DNA of 64,000 nt, taken from assembly GCF_005871085.1 (NCBI RefSeq), contig NZ_VAUP01000035.1:310001-374000 (forward strand), read 5' to 3'. Source of the stretch: Xanthobacter autotrophicus. Its GTDB lineage: Bacteria; Pseudomonadota; Alphaproteobacteria; Rhizobiales; Xanthobacteraceae. The notes under the pieces were generated by a model. It ran no database searches and had not been told where the DNA came from. It saw only the letters and a program-made list of their open reading frames with translations. Positions 31,064 to 41,669 of the stretch are shown piece after piece. Position 1 is the stretch's first letter. Every line of letters begins with the position of its first letter. A program made the translations under genes and the position numbers.

Positions 31064-31083
31064 GGCGCCCTGCTGGGTGCGGA

Positions 31084-31142
31084 CCAAGCCCGCGCTGCGC
31101 CTGAGTGTCCTCGCTTGGCATCGGTCAACGACCGAGGTCGAC
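31084..31142 (-). repeat. 60-bp repeat, right copy, 4 bp from the gyrB stop
   Basis: Reverse-complement relative of 30478-30537. Read in the gyrB direction it starts 4 nt after the gyrB stop and forms the same hairpin (CGGTC-gtt-GACCG). Both copies thus sit at the same distance from a stop codon, in the same orientation relative to that gene, which suggests a 3'-end element. Confidence 0.75.
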
Positions 31143-31146
31143 GGGA

Positions 31147-33624
<2,478 letters not shown>

Positions 33625-33641
33625 CTAGCGCAAAGTGGCGG

Positions 33642-34391
33642 TTATTTGGTGGCAGCCGCGCGTCTTTCCACGCCTTGGCCGGCGCGGTAGCGTGCAAAGC
33701 CATCCGCGCGCAACTTGCAGGCGGGGCATTCGCCGCAGCCGTAGCCCCAGGCGTGGCGCTTGCCGCGCTCGCCCAGGTAGCAGGTGTGGGTGTCCTCGAC
33801 GATCAGGTCCACGAGGGCCGTACCCCCGAGCCGTTCCGCGAGGCCCCAGGTCTCCGCCTTGTCGATCCACATGAGCGGAGTGTGGAGAACGAAGCGCTTC
33901 TCCATGCCGAGGTTCAGCGCCACCTGCATGGCCTTGACGGTGTCGTCCCGGCAGTCGGGGTAGCCGGAAAAATCGGTCTCGCACATGCCGCCGATGATGT
34001 GCTTGAGGCCCCGCCGGTAGGCCAGCGCCGCGGCGAAGGTGAGGAACACCAGGTTGCGGCCGGGTACGAAGGTGTTGGGCAGGCCGCCTTCCGCCATCTC
34101 CACCGCCACGTCGCGGGTGAGGGCGGTTTCGGAGATCTGGCCCAGTACCGGCATGTCCAGCATGTGGTCGGGTCCGAGCCGTGAGGCCCATTGTGGCTTC
34201 AGGCCGGCGAAGGCGTCGCGCAGCACGGGCCGGCGCTCCAGCTCCACCGCGTGGCGCTGGCCGTAATGGAAGCCAAGGGTCTCTACCCGCCCGAAGCGCT
34301 CCAGCGCATAGGCAAGGCAGGTGGCCGAATCCTGCCCGCCGGAGAAGAGCACCAGCGCGCCCTCCGCCGTGTGGGCCTGTGCCTCAGTCAT
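33642..34391 (-). CDS. queC: 7-cyano-7-deazaguanine synthase
   Basis: QueC converts carboxydeazaguanine to preQ0 in queuosine biosynthesis, consuming ATP. The 249 residues begin with the PP-loop [20 protein letters not shown]-type block and end with a four-cysteine zinc site (HTCYLG, then [13 protein letters not shown]). No other que gene is in this window. It is 53 bp from gyrB and 45 bp from bolA, all co-oriented. Confidence 0.95.
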   Translation of the reverse strand: MTEAQAHTAEGALVLFSGGQDSATCLAYALERFGRVETLGFHYGQRHAVELERRPVLRDAFAGLKPQWASRLGPDHMLDMPVLGQISETALTRDVAVEMAEGGLPNTFVPGRNLVFLTFAAALAYRRGLKHIIGGMCETDFSGYPDCRDDTVKAMQVALNLGMEKRFVLHTPLMWIDKAETWGLAERLGGTALVDLIVEDTHTCYLGERGKRHAWGYGCGECPACKLRADGFARYRAGQGVERRAAATK

Positions 34392-34436
34392 TCAGGATCG
34401 GTCCCCCGATGCTGCGCCCGCACACTTTCTCGCACT

Positions 34437-34739
34437 TCATTCGCCTGGGGCCTTGGCCTCGATGGCGATGGCATGCAGGCCCTTGGCGATCTCGCCCTGA
34501 AGCAGGCCATTGACCATGCGGTGGCGCTCGATGCGGCTCTTGCCGGTGAAGTCGGGGGCGACGACGCGGACGCGCAGGTGCGTCACTCCGCCATCCTCGC
34601 GGTGCTCGGCACCCTTGAGCTGGTGGCTCACGCCGGCATGGCCGGCATGCTTGTGGCTCTCGTCCTCAAGCTCGAGAAACACAGGCGCCAGGCCCTGTTC
34701 GAGGGTCTGGCGGATGGCGGAAAGGGAGGTCTGCGACAT
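34437..34739 (-). CDS. BolA-family protein
   Basis: A 100-residue BolA-fold protein with SHKHAGHAGVSHQLKG, SRIERHRMVNGLL and GLHAIAIEAKAP, the family blocks. BolA proteins pair with monothiol glutaredoxins through a shared iron-sulfur cluster. The start at 34739 (MSQTSLSAIRQTLEQGL) matches family N-termini. The frame can be extended to 34811 without homology support. Confidence 0.9.
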   Translation of the reverse strand: MSQTSLSAIRQTLEQGLAPVFLELEDESHKHAGHAGVSHQLKGAEHREDGGVTHLRVRVVAPDFTGKSRIERHRMVNGLLQGEIAKGLHAIAIEAKAPGE

Positions 34740-35002
34740 GGAAAATCCAATGGCTGAAATGGAACCGATGAAAGGCGCGGCGCCCAAGTGGCGCTTCGCC
34801 GGAGGGCGCATTATATGGGGATTGTCGCGGCCCGCCTAATCCACGCGCGGGCAGGGCGTCAAGGCTCAGCCGACGCCCGCGACGATGCACCTTTGACCGC
34901 CCGTTCCGGGGCCCATCCTCCTTGGGCGGAGCCTCGTCCTCCATCTTGTTCGCCACCTCGTTTCTTGCCGCGCCGCGGGACGGCGCTCATAATCACCGCA
35001 CC

Positions 35003-35620
35003 ATGAAATTGAATTCCCCCCTTTTCGACCGCATCCGGGTGAAGCCCGCGGAGGACCGGCGCACCCGCCGGTTCCTCCAGGGCTGCCAATGGCCGGGGTG
35101 CGCGGCGGAGGGGACCCACAAGGCGCCCAAGGGTCGGCACCAGGAGGGCCAGTACTGGCACTACTGCATCGACCACGTGCGCGAATATAACCAGTCCTAC
35201 AACTACTTCGCCGGTATGACCGACGACGCCGTCTACGCCTACCAGAAGGACGCGCTGACCGGCCATCGCCCCACCTGGAAGATGGGTGCGAAGGGTGACG
35301 GCCAGCCCGGCGCCTCCGCCAATGGCGCCCCCGATCCGGACGGCATGCGCGACCCCTTCGGCTTCACCGCCGAGATGGGCGGCGCCTTCCGCGCCGACCG
35401 GCCGGAGCCCGACGGCCGCATCGTGCGCACCACCGAGCGCCGGGCGTTGGAGCTGATGGGGCTGGAGATGTCCGCCGAGCCGGCGGAGATCAAGGCCCGC
35501 TACAAGGCGCTGGTGAAGCTGCACCACCCGGATGCCAATGGCGGCGACCGCTCGTCCGAGGACCGGCTGCGCAGCGTCATCCAGGCCTATAACAGCCTCA
35601 AGCAGGCAGGTTTCTGCTGA
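35003..35620 (+). CDS. J-domain protein upstream of cobS
   Basis: A 205-residue protein with a C-terminal J domain (ALELMGLEMSAEPAEIKARY, then KLHHPDANGGD with the HPD motif). A conserved N-terminal part contains CQWPGCAAEGTHKAPKG and WHYCIDHVREYNQSYNYF. Two Cys pairs there could bind metal. It is encoded 102 bp before cobS in the same direction, an arrangement I recognise as common in this order. It may be a co-chaperone for CobS/CobT, but that is inference. The start at 35003 is the conserved MKLNSPLFDRIR. Confidence 0.88.
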   Translation: MKLNSPLFDRIRVKPAEDRRTRRFLQGCQWPGCAAEGTHKAPKGRHQEGQYWHYCIDHVREYNQSYNYFAGMTDDAVYAYQKDALTGHRPTWKMGAKGDGQPGASANGAPDPDGMRDPFGFTAEMGGAFRADRPEPDGRIVRTTERRALELMGLEMSAEPAEIKARYKALVKLHHPDANGGDRSSEDRLRSVIQAYNSLKQAGFC

Positions 35621-35722
35621 CCGATCCGAAGGATGGCCGGCTTCACGCGGCTGCGGACCGAACGGCCCCGCACCGGAACGAACACAGGGAAGAGGCGCGC
35701 GGCGCGCGTCGACGGAGGAGTT

Positions 35723-36706
35723 ATGAGCGTCACGCAGACCATTGCCCCGACCCCGGACATGAAGGTGTCGGTTCGCCAGACGTTCGGCATCGACATCGAC
35801 ATGGATGTACCGGCCTTCTCCGAGGCGGACTCCCACGTGCCGGAGCTCGATCCCGATTATCTGTTCGATCGGCCGACCACCCTCGCCATCCTCGCCGGCT
35901 TCGCCCGCAACCGCCGGGTGATGGTTACTGGATACCATGGAACCGGCAAGTCCACGCACATCGAGCAGGTGGCGGCGCGGCTGAACTGGCCTTGCGTGCG
36001 TATCAACCTCGACAGCCACATCTCGCGCATCGACCTCATCGGCAAGGATGCGATCGTGGTGAAGGACGGCCTGCAGGTCACCGAATTCCGTGACGGCATC
36101 CTGCCTTGGGCGTACCAGAACAACGTCGCCCTGGTGTTCGACGAATATGACGCCGGCCGCCCCGATGTGATGTTCGTGATCCAGCGCGTGCTGGAATCTT
36201 CCGGCCGGCTCACCCTGCTCGACCAGAGCCGGGTCATCCGCCCCCACCCCGCCTTCCGGCTGTTCGCCACCGCCAACACCATCGGCCTCGGCGACACCAC
36301 CGGCCTTTATCACGGCACCCAGCAGATCAACCAGGCGCAGATGGACCGCTGGTCCATCGTCACCGCGCTGAATTATCTCGCCCATGACAAGGAAGTGGAC
36401 ATCGTGCTCGCCAAGGCGAAGCACTTCCAGAACCCCGAGGGGCGCGACACGGTGAACCGCATGGTGCGCCTGGCCGACCTCACCCGTCAGGCCTTCATGA
36501 ACGGGGATCTCTCCACCGTCATGAGCCCGCGCACGGTGATCACCTGGGCGGAGAACACGGACATCTTCCGCGACATCGCCTTCGCGCTGCGGGTCACCTT
36601 CCTCAACAAGTGCGACGAGCTGGAGCGGCCGCTGGTGGCCGAATTCTTCCAGCGCTGCTTCGGCCAGGAGCTGACCGAGAGCACCGTGAACGTCGCCTTG
36701 TCCTGA
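35723..36706 (+). CDS. cobS: cobaltochelatase AAA+ subunit CobS
   Basis: CobS is the MoxR-like ATPase of the aerobic cobaltochelatase CobNST, which inserts cobalt into hydrogenobyrinic acid diamide. The 327 residues hold Walker [10 protein letters not shown] at about 70-78 and Walker B LVFDEYD near 137. GGAGGAG precedes the ATG at 35723. CobN is not in the window, the usual situation for cobST in alphaproteobacteria. Confidence 0.95.
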   Translation: MSVTQTIAPTPDMKVSVRQTFGIDIDMDVPAFSEADSHVPELDPDYLFDRPTTLAILAGFARNRRVMVTGYHGTGKSTHIEQVAARLNWPCVRINLDSHISRIDLIGKDAIVVKDGLQVTEFRDGILPWAYQNNVALVFDEYDAGRPDVMFVIQRVLESSGRLTLLDQSRVIRPHPAFRLFATANTIGLGDTTGLYHGTQQINQAQMDRWSIVTALNYLAHDKEVDIVLAKAKHFQNPEGRDTVNRMVRLADLTRQAFMNGDLSTVMSPRTVITWAENTDIFRDIAFALRVTFLNKCDELERPLVAEFFQRCFGQELTESTVNVALS

Positions 36707-36752
36707 GCCGGGATTTCCCGGCTCCCTTCATCCTGACTTGCGAGACGCCGCC

Positions 36753-38651
36753 ATGGCCCCGACCAACCGCACTCCCGGAAAGGCGCCGAAGGAAGCCCCC
36801 GCCGAGCCCTTCAAGCGGGCGGTGGCGGGCTGCTTCAAGGCCATCGCCGGCGTCTCCGAGTTCGAGGTGACCTTCGCCTCGGAGCGGCCGGCGCTGGCGC
36901 CCGACCGGGTCCGCCTGCCCGAGCCGCCCCGCCGCTTCACCCTGCAGGACGCCGCCATCGTGCGCGGCCATGCGGACAGCCTCGCCCTGCGCCGGGCGTG
37001 CCACGATCCCAAGGTCCATCGCAAGATGCTGCCCCAGGGCGAGGTCGCCCGCGCGGTGTTCGAGGCGGTGGAGCAGGCCCGGGTGGAGGCCATCGGCGGC
37101 ATCCGCATGCCGGGGGTGAAGCGCAACCTCGCGGCCATGCTGCAGGACCGCTACCACCGCGGCAGCTTCGCCGACATCACCGAGCGTTCGGAAGCGCCCA
37201 TCGAGGACGCCATCGCCCTCATGGTGCGCGAGCGCCTCACCGGCGAGCCGCCGCCGCCGGACGCGCGCAAGATCGTGGAGCTGTGGCGCTCCTATATCGA
37301 GGATCGCGGCTCCGCCGACCTCGCCCGCCTGTCGGACAGCATCGAGAACCAGAAGCGCTTCGGCGAGATCGCCCGCGATCTGCTCGCGTCCCTGGACATG
37401 GGCGAGGAGAGCGGCCTCGACACCGAGCAGGAGCCCGACGATTCCGACAGCGAAGGCGGCTCGCAGGAGGAGGGCGGCGAGAGCGGCGACGCCAAGGAGG
37501 ACGACAGCCAGCAGGGCGCCACCGAGGTCGAGGCCGAACTGTCCGAGGAGGACATGCCCGACAGCGCCGCCGAGAGCGATGCCGCCCCGCCCGCCGAGGC
37601 GCCGGACGGCACCGAGATGGGCGACAGCGAGGAGCCGGCCGAGCCGTGGCAGCCCCGCCCGCCCGTCACCCACGACAATCGCGGGCCGGAATACCACGCC
37701 TTCACCACCAAGTTCGACGAGGAGACCACGGCGGAGGACCTGTGCGACCCCGAGGAGCTGACGCGGCTGCGGTCCTATCTGGACAAGCAGCTCGCCCATC
37801 TCCAGGGCGTGGTGGCGCGGCTCGCCAACCGCCTGCAGCGGCGCCTGATGGCGCAGCAGAACCGGGCCTGGGAGTTCGACCTGGAGGAGGGTGTCCTCGA
37901 TCCGGCGCGGCTCGCCCGCGTCATCATGGATCCCACCGCCGCCCTGTCCTTCAAGCGCGAGCGCGACACCGACTTCCGCGACACGGTGGTGACGCTGCTC
38001 ATCGACAATTCCGGCTCCATGCGCGGCCGGCCCATCACGGTCGCGGCCACCTGCGCCGACATCCTCGCCCGCACGCTGGAGCGCTGCGGCGTGAAGGTGG
38101 AGGTGCTGGGCTTCACCACCAAGGCGTGGAAGGGCGGCCAATCCCGCGAGGGGTGGCTCGCCGCCGGCAAGCCGGCGGGTCCCGGCCGGCTGAATGACCT
38201 GCGCCATATCATCTACAAGGCCGCCGACGCCCCGTGGCGGCGGGCGCGTCGCAACCTCGGCCTGATGATGCGCGAGGGCCTGCTGAAGGAGAATATCGAC
38301 GGCGAGGCGTTGGACTGGGCGCACAAGCGCCTTCTGGCCCGCACCGAATCCCGGCGCATCCTGATGATGATCTCCGACGGCGCGCCGGTGGACGACAGCA
38401 CCCTTTCCGTGAACGCCGGCAACTATCTGGAGCGGCATCTGCGGCACATCATCTCCGAGATCGAGACCCGCTCGCCGGTGGAGCTGATCGCCATCGGCAT
38501 CGGCCATGACGTGACGCGCTATTATCGCCGCGCCGTCACCATCGTGGATGCCGAGGAACTGGGCGGCGTGATGACCGAGAAGCTGGCCGAGCTGTTCGAG
38601 GACGAACCGAAGGCCGCCCCCAAGGCCGCGGCGCGCGGTCGGCTTCATTGA
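36753..38651 (+). CDS. cobT: cobaltochelatase subunit CobT
   Basis: CobT forms the chaperone-like complex with CobS for cobalt insertion. The 632 residues have an N-terminal helical region, a highly acidic central stretch (about residues 225-300, dense in Asp/Glu), and a C-terminal von Willebrand A domain with the MIDAS motif DNSGSM near residue 417. I start at ATG 36753 ([12 protein letters not shown]). A TTG at 36738 is also in frame. Its stop overlaps the next gene. Confidence 0.93.
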   Translation: MAPTNRTPGKAPKEAPAEPFKRAVAGCFKAIAGVSEFEVTFASERPALAPDRVRLPEPPRRFTLQDAAIVRGHADSLALRRACHDPKVHRKMLPQGEVARAVFEAVEQARVEAIGGIRMPGVKRNLAAMLQDRYHRGSFADITERSEAPIEDAIALMVRERLTGEPPPPDARKIVELWRSYIEDRGSADLARLSDSIENQKRFGEIARDLLASLDMGEESGLDTEQEPDDSDSEGGSQEEGGESGDAKEDDSQQGATEVEAELSEEDMPDSAAESDAAPPAEAPDGTEMGDSEEPAEPWQPRPPVTHDNRGPEYHAFTTKFDEETTAEDLCDPEELTRLRSYLDKQLAHLQGVVARLANRLQRRLMAQQNRAWEFDLEEGVLDPARLARVIMDPTAALSFKRERDTDFRDTVVTLLIDNSGSMRGRPITVAATCADILARTLERCGVKVEVLGFTTKAWKGGQSREGWLAAGKPAGPGRLNDLRHIIYKAADAPWRRARRNLGLMMREGLLKENIDGEALDWAHKRLLARTESRRILMMISDGAPVDDSTLSVNAGNYLERHLRHIISEIETRSPVELIAIGIGHDVTRYYRRAVTIVDAEELGGVMTEKLAELFEDEPKAAPKAAARGRLH

Positions 38652-39673
38652 GGCGGCGCACCCGCTTCGCCTTCGGTTTCGCGGCGGCGGGGCTGGGCCT
38701 TGCCGCCGTGATCGTGGTGGCTACGTCCGGGCTCCTGGCCAAGCCGCTGGCGTTGCCGCTGACGCCGGAGGCGATCACGGTCGCCGCCCGGCCCATCGCC
38801 AGCTTCCGCTCGGGCGAGGATAAAAGCCGCTTCGGTGCCCTGGATTTCCGCGGAGGGCTGGTGCTGTCCTCCGACTTTGCCGGGTTCGGCGGCATTTCCG
38901 GCTTTGCGCTGGGGGAGGACAGCCGCTTCCTCGCCATCACCGACGCCGGCCTGTTCCTCACCGGCCGCCTCGACACGAACGGCGACCGGCCCACCGGATT
39001 CTCCGACGTGCAGGCCGCGGCGTTGCTCGACGGGCAGGGTCGGGTGCAGGCCAGCCACGGGCGGGACGACGTGGAGGCGGTGACTGTGGCCCCCGACGCC
39101 GTCTATGTGGCCATGGAGACCGTCAACGAGATCTGGCGCTATCCGCGCGACCCCCTGGGCCAGAAGGGCACGCAGGTGCCCGCGCTCGCGATTCGCGGCC
39201 TGCGCATGAATCTCGGCGTGGAAAGCCTTGCCTATGTTCCGACCGGGGCGTTGAAGGGGACGCTGATCGCCGTCGGCGAGCAGGGGGCGGACAACGCCGC
39301 GGACCTGCCCGGCTTCCTCATCGGCGGGCCGAAGCCCGGCACCTTCACCGTGGCGAAGAGCGGCCCCTTCAGCGCCACCGACCTCGCGCTGGGCCCCGAG
39401 GGCGAGATGTATCTGCTGGAGCGCCATTTCGCGCCCCTGACGGGTGTGAAGATGCAGATCCGCCGCTTCGCCCTCGCCGACGTGAAGCCGGGCGCGCGGC
39501 TGGAGGGCGAGGTGCTGGGCACCTTCGACATGGGCTATGAGATCGACAACATGGAAGGGCTCGCGGTGACCCGCAACGCCGCCGGCGAGACACTGCTGAC
39601 CATGGTTTCCGACGATAATTTCAGCATGCTCCAGCGCACTCTCCTGCTGCGCTTCGCCGTGGTTCGGGACTGA
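38648..39673 (+). CDS. esterase-like phytase-family protein, membrane anchored or secreted
   Basis: A 341-residue protein. The N-terminus [20 protein letters not shown] is a signal or anchor. The rest matches the phytase-like beta-propeller family of unknown activity, with blocks [22 protein letters not shown] and [11 protein letters not shown]. It starts with TTG at 38648, overlapping the cobT TGA as TTGA, so its translation is probably coupled to cobT. Its role with cobalt or B12 is unknown. Confidence 0.78.
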   Translation: MRRRTRFAFGFAAAGLGLAAVIVVATSGLLAKPLALPLTPEAITVAARPIASFRSGEDKSRFGALDFRGGLVLSSDFAGFGGISGFALGEDSRFLAITDAGLFLTGRLDTNGDRPTGFSDVQAAALLDGQGRVQASHGRDDVEAVTVAPDAVYVAMETVNEIWRYPRDPLGQKGTQVPALAIRGLRMNLGVESLAYVPTGALKGTLIAVGEQGADNAADLPGFLIGGPKPGTFTVAKSGPFSATDLALGPEGEMYLLERHFAPLTGVKMQIRRFALADVKPGARLEGEVLGTFDMGYEIDNMEGLAVTRNAAGETLLTMVSDDNFSMLQRTLLLRFAVVRD

Positions 39674-40073
39674 TCCCACGGCCTGCGCGGATCTCGTTCG
39701 GCGGCTCCCGCTTCGGCCGGGATGCGTCCAGCCGGCGCGCCGCCTGAGCGACCCCCTCCCTCCTCGCGTCCCGAAGCGGGACGATGGCGCTGCACAAGGC
39801 GGAACCGTTCGGGAACGAAAGAGGCGCGAATCGCGGCGGGGTGCGAAAACCACCTTTGTTCCTCCCGTCCCGTTTCGGCACGGCTTTCCTCGCCATGCCG
39901 TCGAGAGCCGGCACGCATGGGGAACACAACCGGACCGAATCGGCTGCGGCCCGGATGTCTCCTTTCGTTCCGCCGCGCGTCGTCCCTTTGCCCCGGTTCC
40001 CCGTTCTCTTGCCCGGCATGGCCGCCCATGCCCATATGACACCGGCCCTGAGGGCCAAGCGAAAGGGCGTTTC
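39674..40073. other. 400-bp intergenic region with a dispersed repeat
   Basis: No supported gene. 39920-39971 (gggaacacaaccggaccgaa, then tcggctgcgg and a tttcgttcc end) resembles 57781-57832 (gggaacacagcatgaccgaa, tcggttgcgg, ttcgttcc). The string ggaacgaaag near 39812 is inverted relative to ctttcgttcc near 39962. The promoter for the SPFH gene should be in this region, but no clear hexamers were found. Confidence 0.55.
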
Positions 40074-41075
40074 ATGCTGCTGACCGGTCCGAACCTGTTC
40101 GTGCTCGTCCTGCTCGTGCTGGCGGTGGCGGTGGTCTTCGCCGGGGTGAAGACGGTGCCGCAGGGCTACCAGTACACGGTGGAGCGCTTCCGCCGGTACA
40201 CCAAGACGCTCCAGCCGGGCCTCAACCTGATCGTCCCGTTCATCGACCGCATCGGCAACAGGGTGAACGTGATGGAGCAGGTGCTCCCGGTGCCGACCCA
40301 GGAGGTCATCACCAAGGACAACGCCACCGTCGCGGTGGACGGGGTCGCCTTCTACCAGGTGTTCGACGCGGCGCGCGCCTCCTACGAGGTGGCCCGGCTC
40401 GACACCGCCATCCTGGCCCTGACCATGACCAACATCCGCACCGTCATGGGCTCCATGGACCTCGACCAGCTCTTGTCCCACCGCGACGAGATCAACGTGC
40501 GCCTGCTGCGGGTGGTGGATGCCGCCGCTTCGCCCTGGGGCATCAAGATCACCCGGGTGGAGATCAAGGACATCGTGCCGCCGGCGGACCTCGTCAGCGC
40601 CATGGGCCGGCAGATGAAGGCCGAGCGCGAGAAGCGCGCCATCATCCTGGAGGCCGAAGGCCAGCGCCAGTCCGAGATCCTGAAGGCGGAAGGCCAGAAG
40701 CAGGGCCAGATCCTCCAGGCCGAGGGCCGTCGCGAGGCCGCCTTCCGCGATGCCGAGGCGCGCGAGCGCCTGGCCGAGGCCGACGCCAAGGCCACGCAGA
40801 TGCTCTCCGCCGCAGTGGAGAGCGGCGACCCGGCTGCACTGAACTATTACATCGCCGAGAAATACGTGAAGGCGTTCGAGGCCATGGGCACCGCGCCCAA
40901 CCAGAAGGTGGTGCTGGTGCCTTATGAGGGCACCGCGCTCCTCGGCTCCCTCACCGGCATCGGCGAGATCGCCCGCGCGGCGTTCGGCGGCGAGGGGCCA
41001 GCGGGGTCCCGCCCGCCGCTTGCCGGCAGCCGGCGGCCCACTGGCCCCGCCACGCCGCCCCCAGCCCACGGCTGA
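40074..41075 (+). CDS. SPFH/stomatin-family membrane protein, QmcA-like
   Basis: One N-terminal membrane segment (about residues 8-24) leads into an SPFH domain (VKTVPQGYQYTVERFRRYTK, then VPTQEVITKDNATVAVDG). A long alpha-helical region rich in Glu, Ala and Gln follows (ILEAEGQRQSEILKAEGQ), which drives oligomerisation. The 333 residues end in a Pro/Gly/Ala tail. It is encoded 8 bp before an NfeD-family gene, its usual partner. The pair organises membrane microdomains or quality control; the exact function is not settled. Confidence 0.9.
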   Translation: MLLTGPNLFVLVLLVLAVAVVFAGVKTVPQGYQYTVERFRRYTKTLQPGLNLIVPFIDRIGNRVNVMEQVLPVPTQEVITKDNATVAVDGVAFYQVFDAARASYEVARLDTAILALTMTNIRTVMGSMDLDQLLSHRDEINVRLLRVVDAAASPWGIKITRVEIKDIVPPADLVSAMGRQMKAEREKRAIILEAEGQRQSEILKAEGQKQGQILQAEGRREAAFRDAEARERLAEADAKATQMLSAAVESGDPAALNYYIAEKYVKAFEAMGTAPNQKVVLVPYEGTALLGSLTGIGEIARAAFGGEGPAGSRPPLAGSRRPTGPATPPPAHG

Positions 41076-41083
41076 GGCGCGCC

Positions 41084-41536
41084 ATGCTCACTGATCTTGG
41101 GTCGGTTCTCGGACCCTGGGCCTGGTTCATCCTGGGCGGGGTGCTGCTGGTAGCGGAGATCGCCGCGCCGGGGGCCTTCCTGCTGTGGCTGGGCCTGGCG
41201 GCGCTGGCCACCGGCGCCCTGTCCTACGTGGTAGGCCTGAGCTGGCAGAGCGAAGTGCTGGCCTTCGCAGCACTGGCGGTGATCGCGGTGCTGGTAGGCC
41301 GCAGGATCACTCCGGCGCCGGGGCGTGCCTCCGACAGGCCGTTCCTGAACCGGCGGCCGGAAGGCTTCGTGGGACGGGTGTTCACGTTGGAGGAGCCCAT
41401 TGTCGAAGGGGTGGGGCTGGTGCGCATTGACGACACCGTCTGGCGCATCGAGGGGCCGGACCTCGCCGCCGGCCGGGACGTGAAGGTGGTGGCCGCCGAT
41501 GGCGCCACCCTGAAGGTGGAAGCGGTGGAGGGCTGA
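41084..41536 (+). CDS. NfeD-family membrane protein
   Basis: A 150-residue protein with hydrophobic segments at about 9-60 and a C-terminal OB-fold domain (LNRRPEGFVGRVFTLEEPIV, then TVWRIEGPDLAAGRDVKVVA). This is the short NfeD type that partners SPFH proteins. The start at 41084 is 8 bp after the partner's stop. Confidence 0.9.
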   Translation: MLTDLGSVLGPWAWFILGGVLLVAEIAAPGAFLLWLGLAALATGALSYVVGLSWQSEVLAFAALAVIAVLVGRRITPAPGRASDRPFLNRRPEGFVGRVFTLEEPIVEGVGLVRIDDTVWRIEGPDLAAGRDVKVVAADGATLKVEAVEG

Positions 41537-41584
41537 GCGGCCGTCTGGAACGTCAAAGAGGCGCTGTCGCGGTCACCCCGTCAT

Positions 41585-41637
41585 GGCCGGGCTTGTCCCG
41601 GAAGTCACCCACAGCCGACGCCGGGACAAGCCCGGCC
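41585..41637. repeat. inverted repeat between convergent genes
   Basis: GGCCGGGCTTGTCCCGG (41585-41601) and its exact reverse complement CCGGGACAAGCCCGGCC (41621-41637), with 19 bp between. It lies in the 133-bp spacer between nfeD (plus) and the DUF4175 gene (minus), related in style to the 22114-22221 elements. It may act as a two-way transcription barrier. Confidence 0.8.
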
Positions 41638-41669
41638 CGGCCACTTGCGTCGGCCGGCACCGTCTGCCC

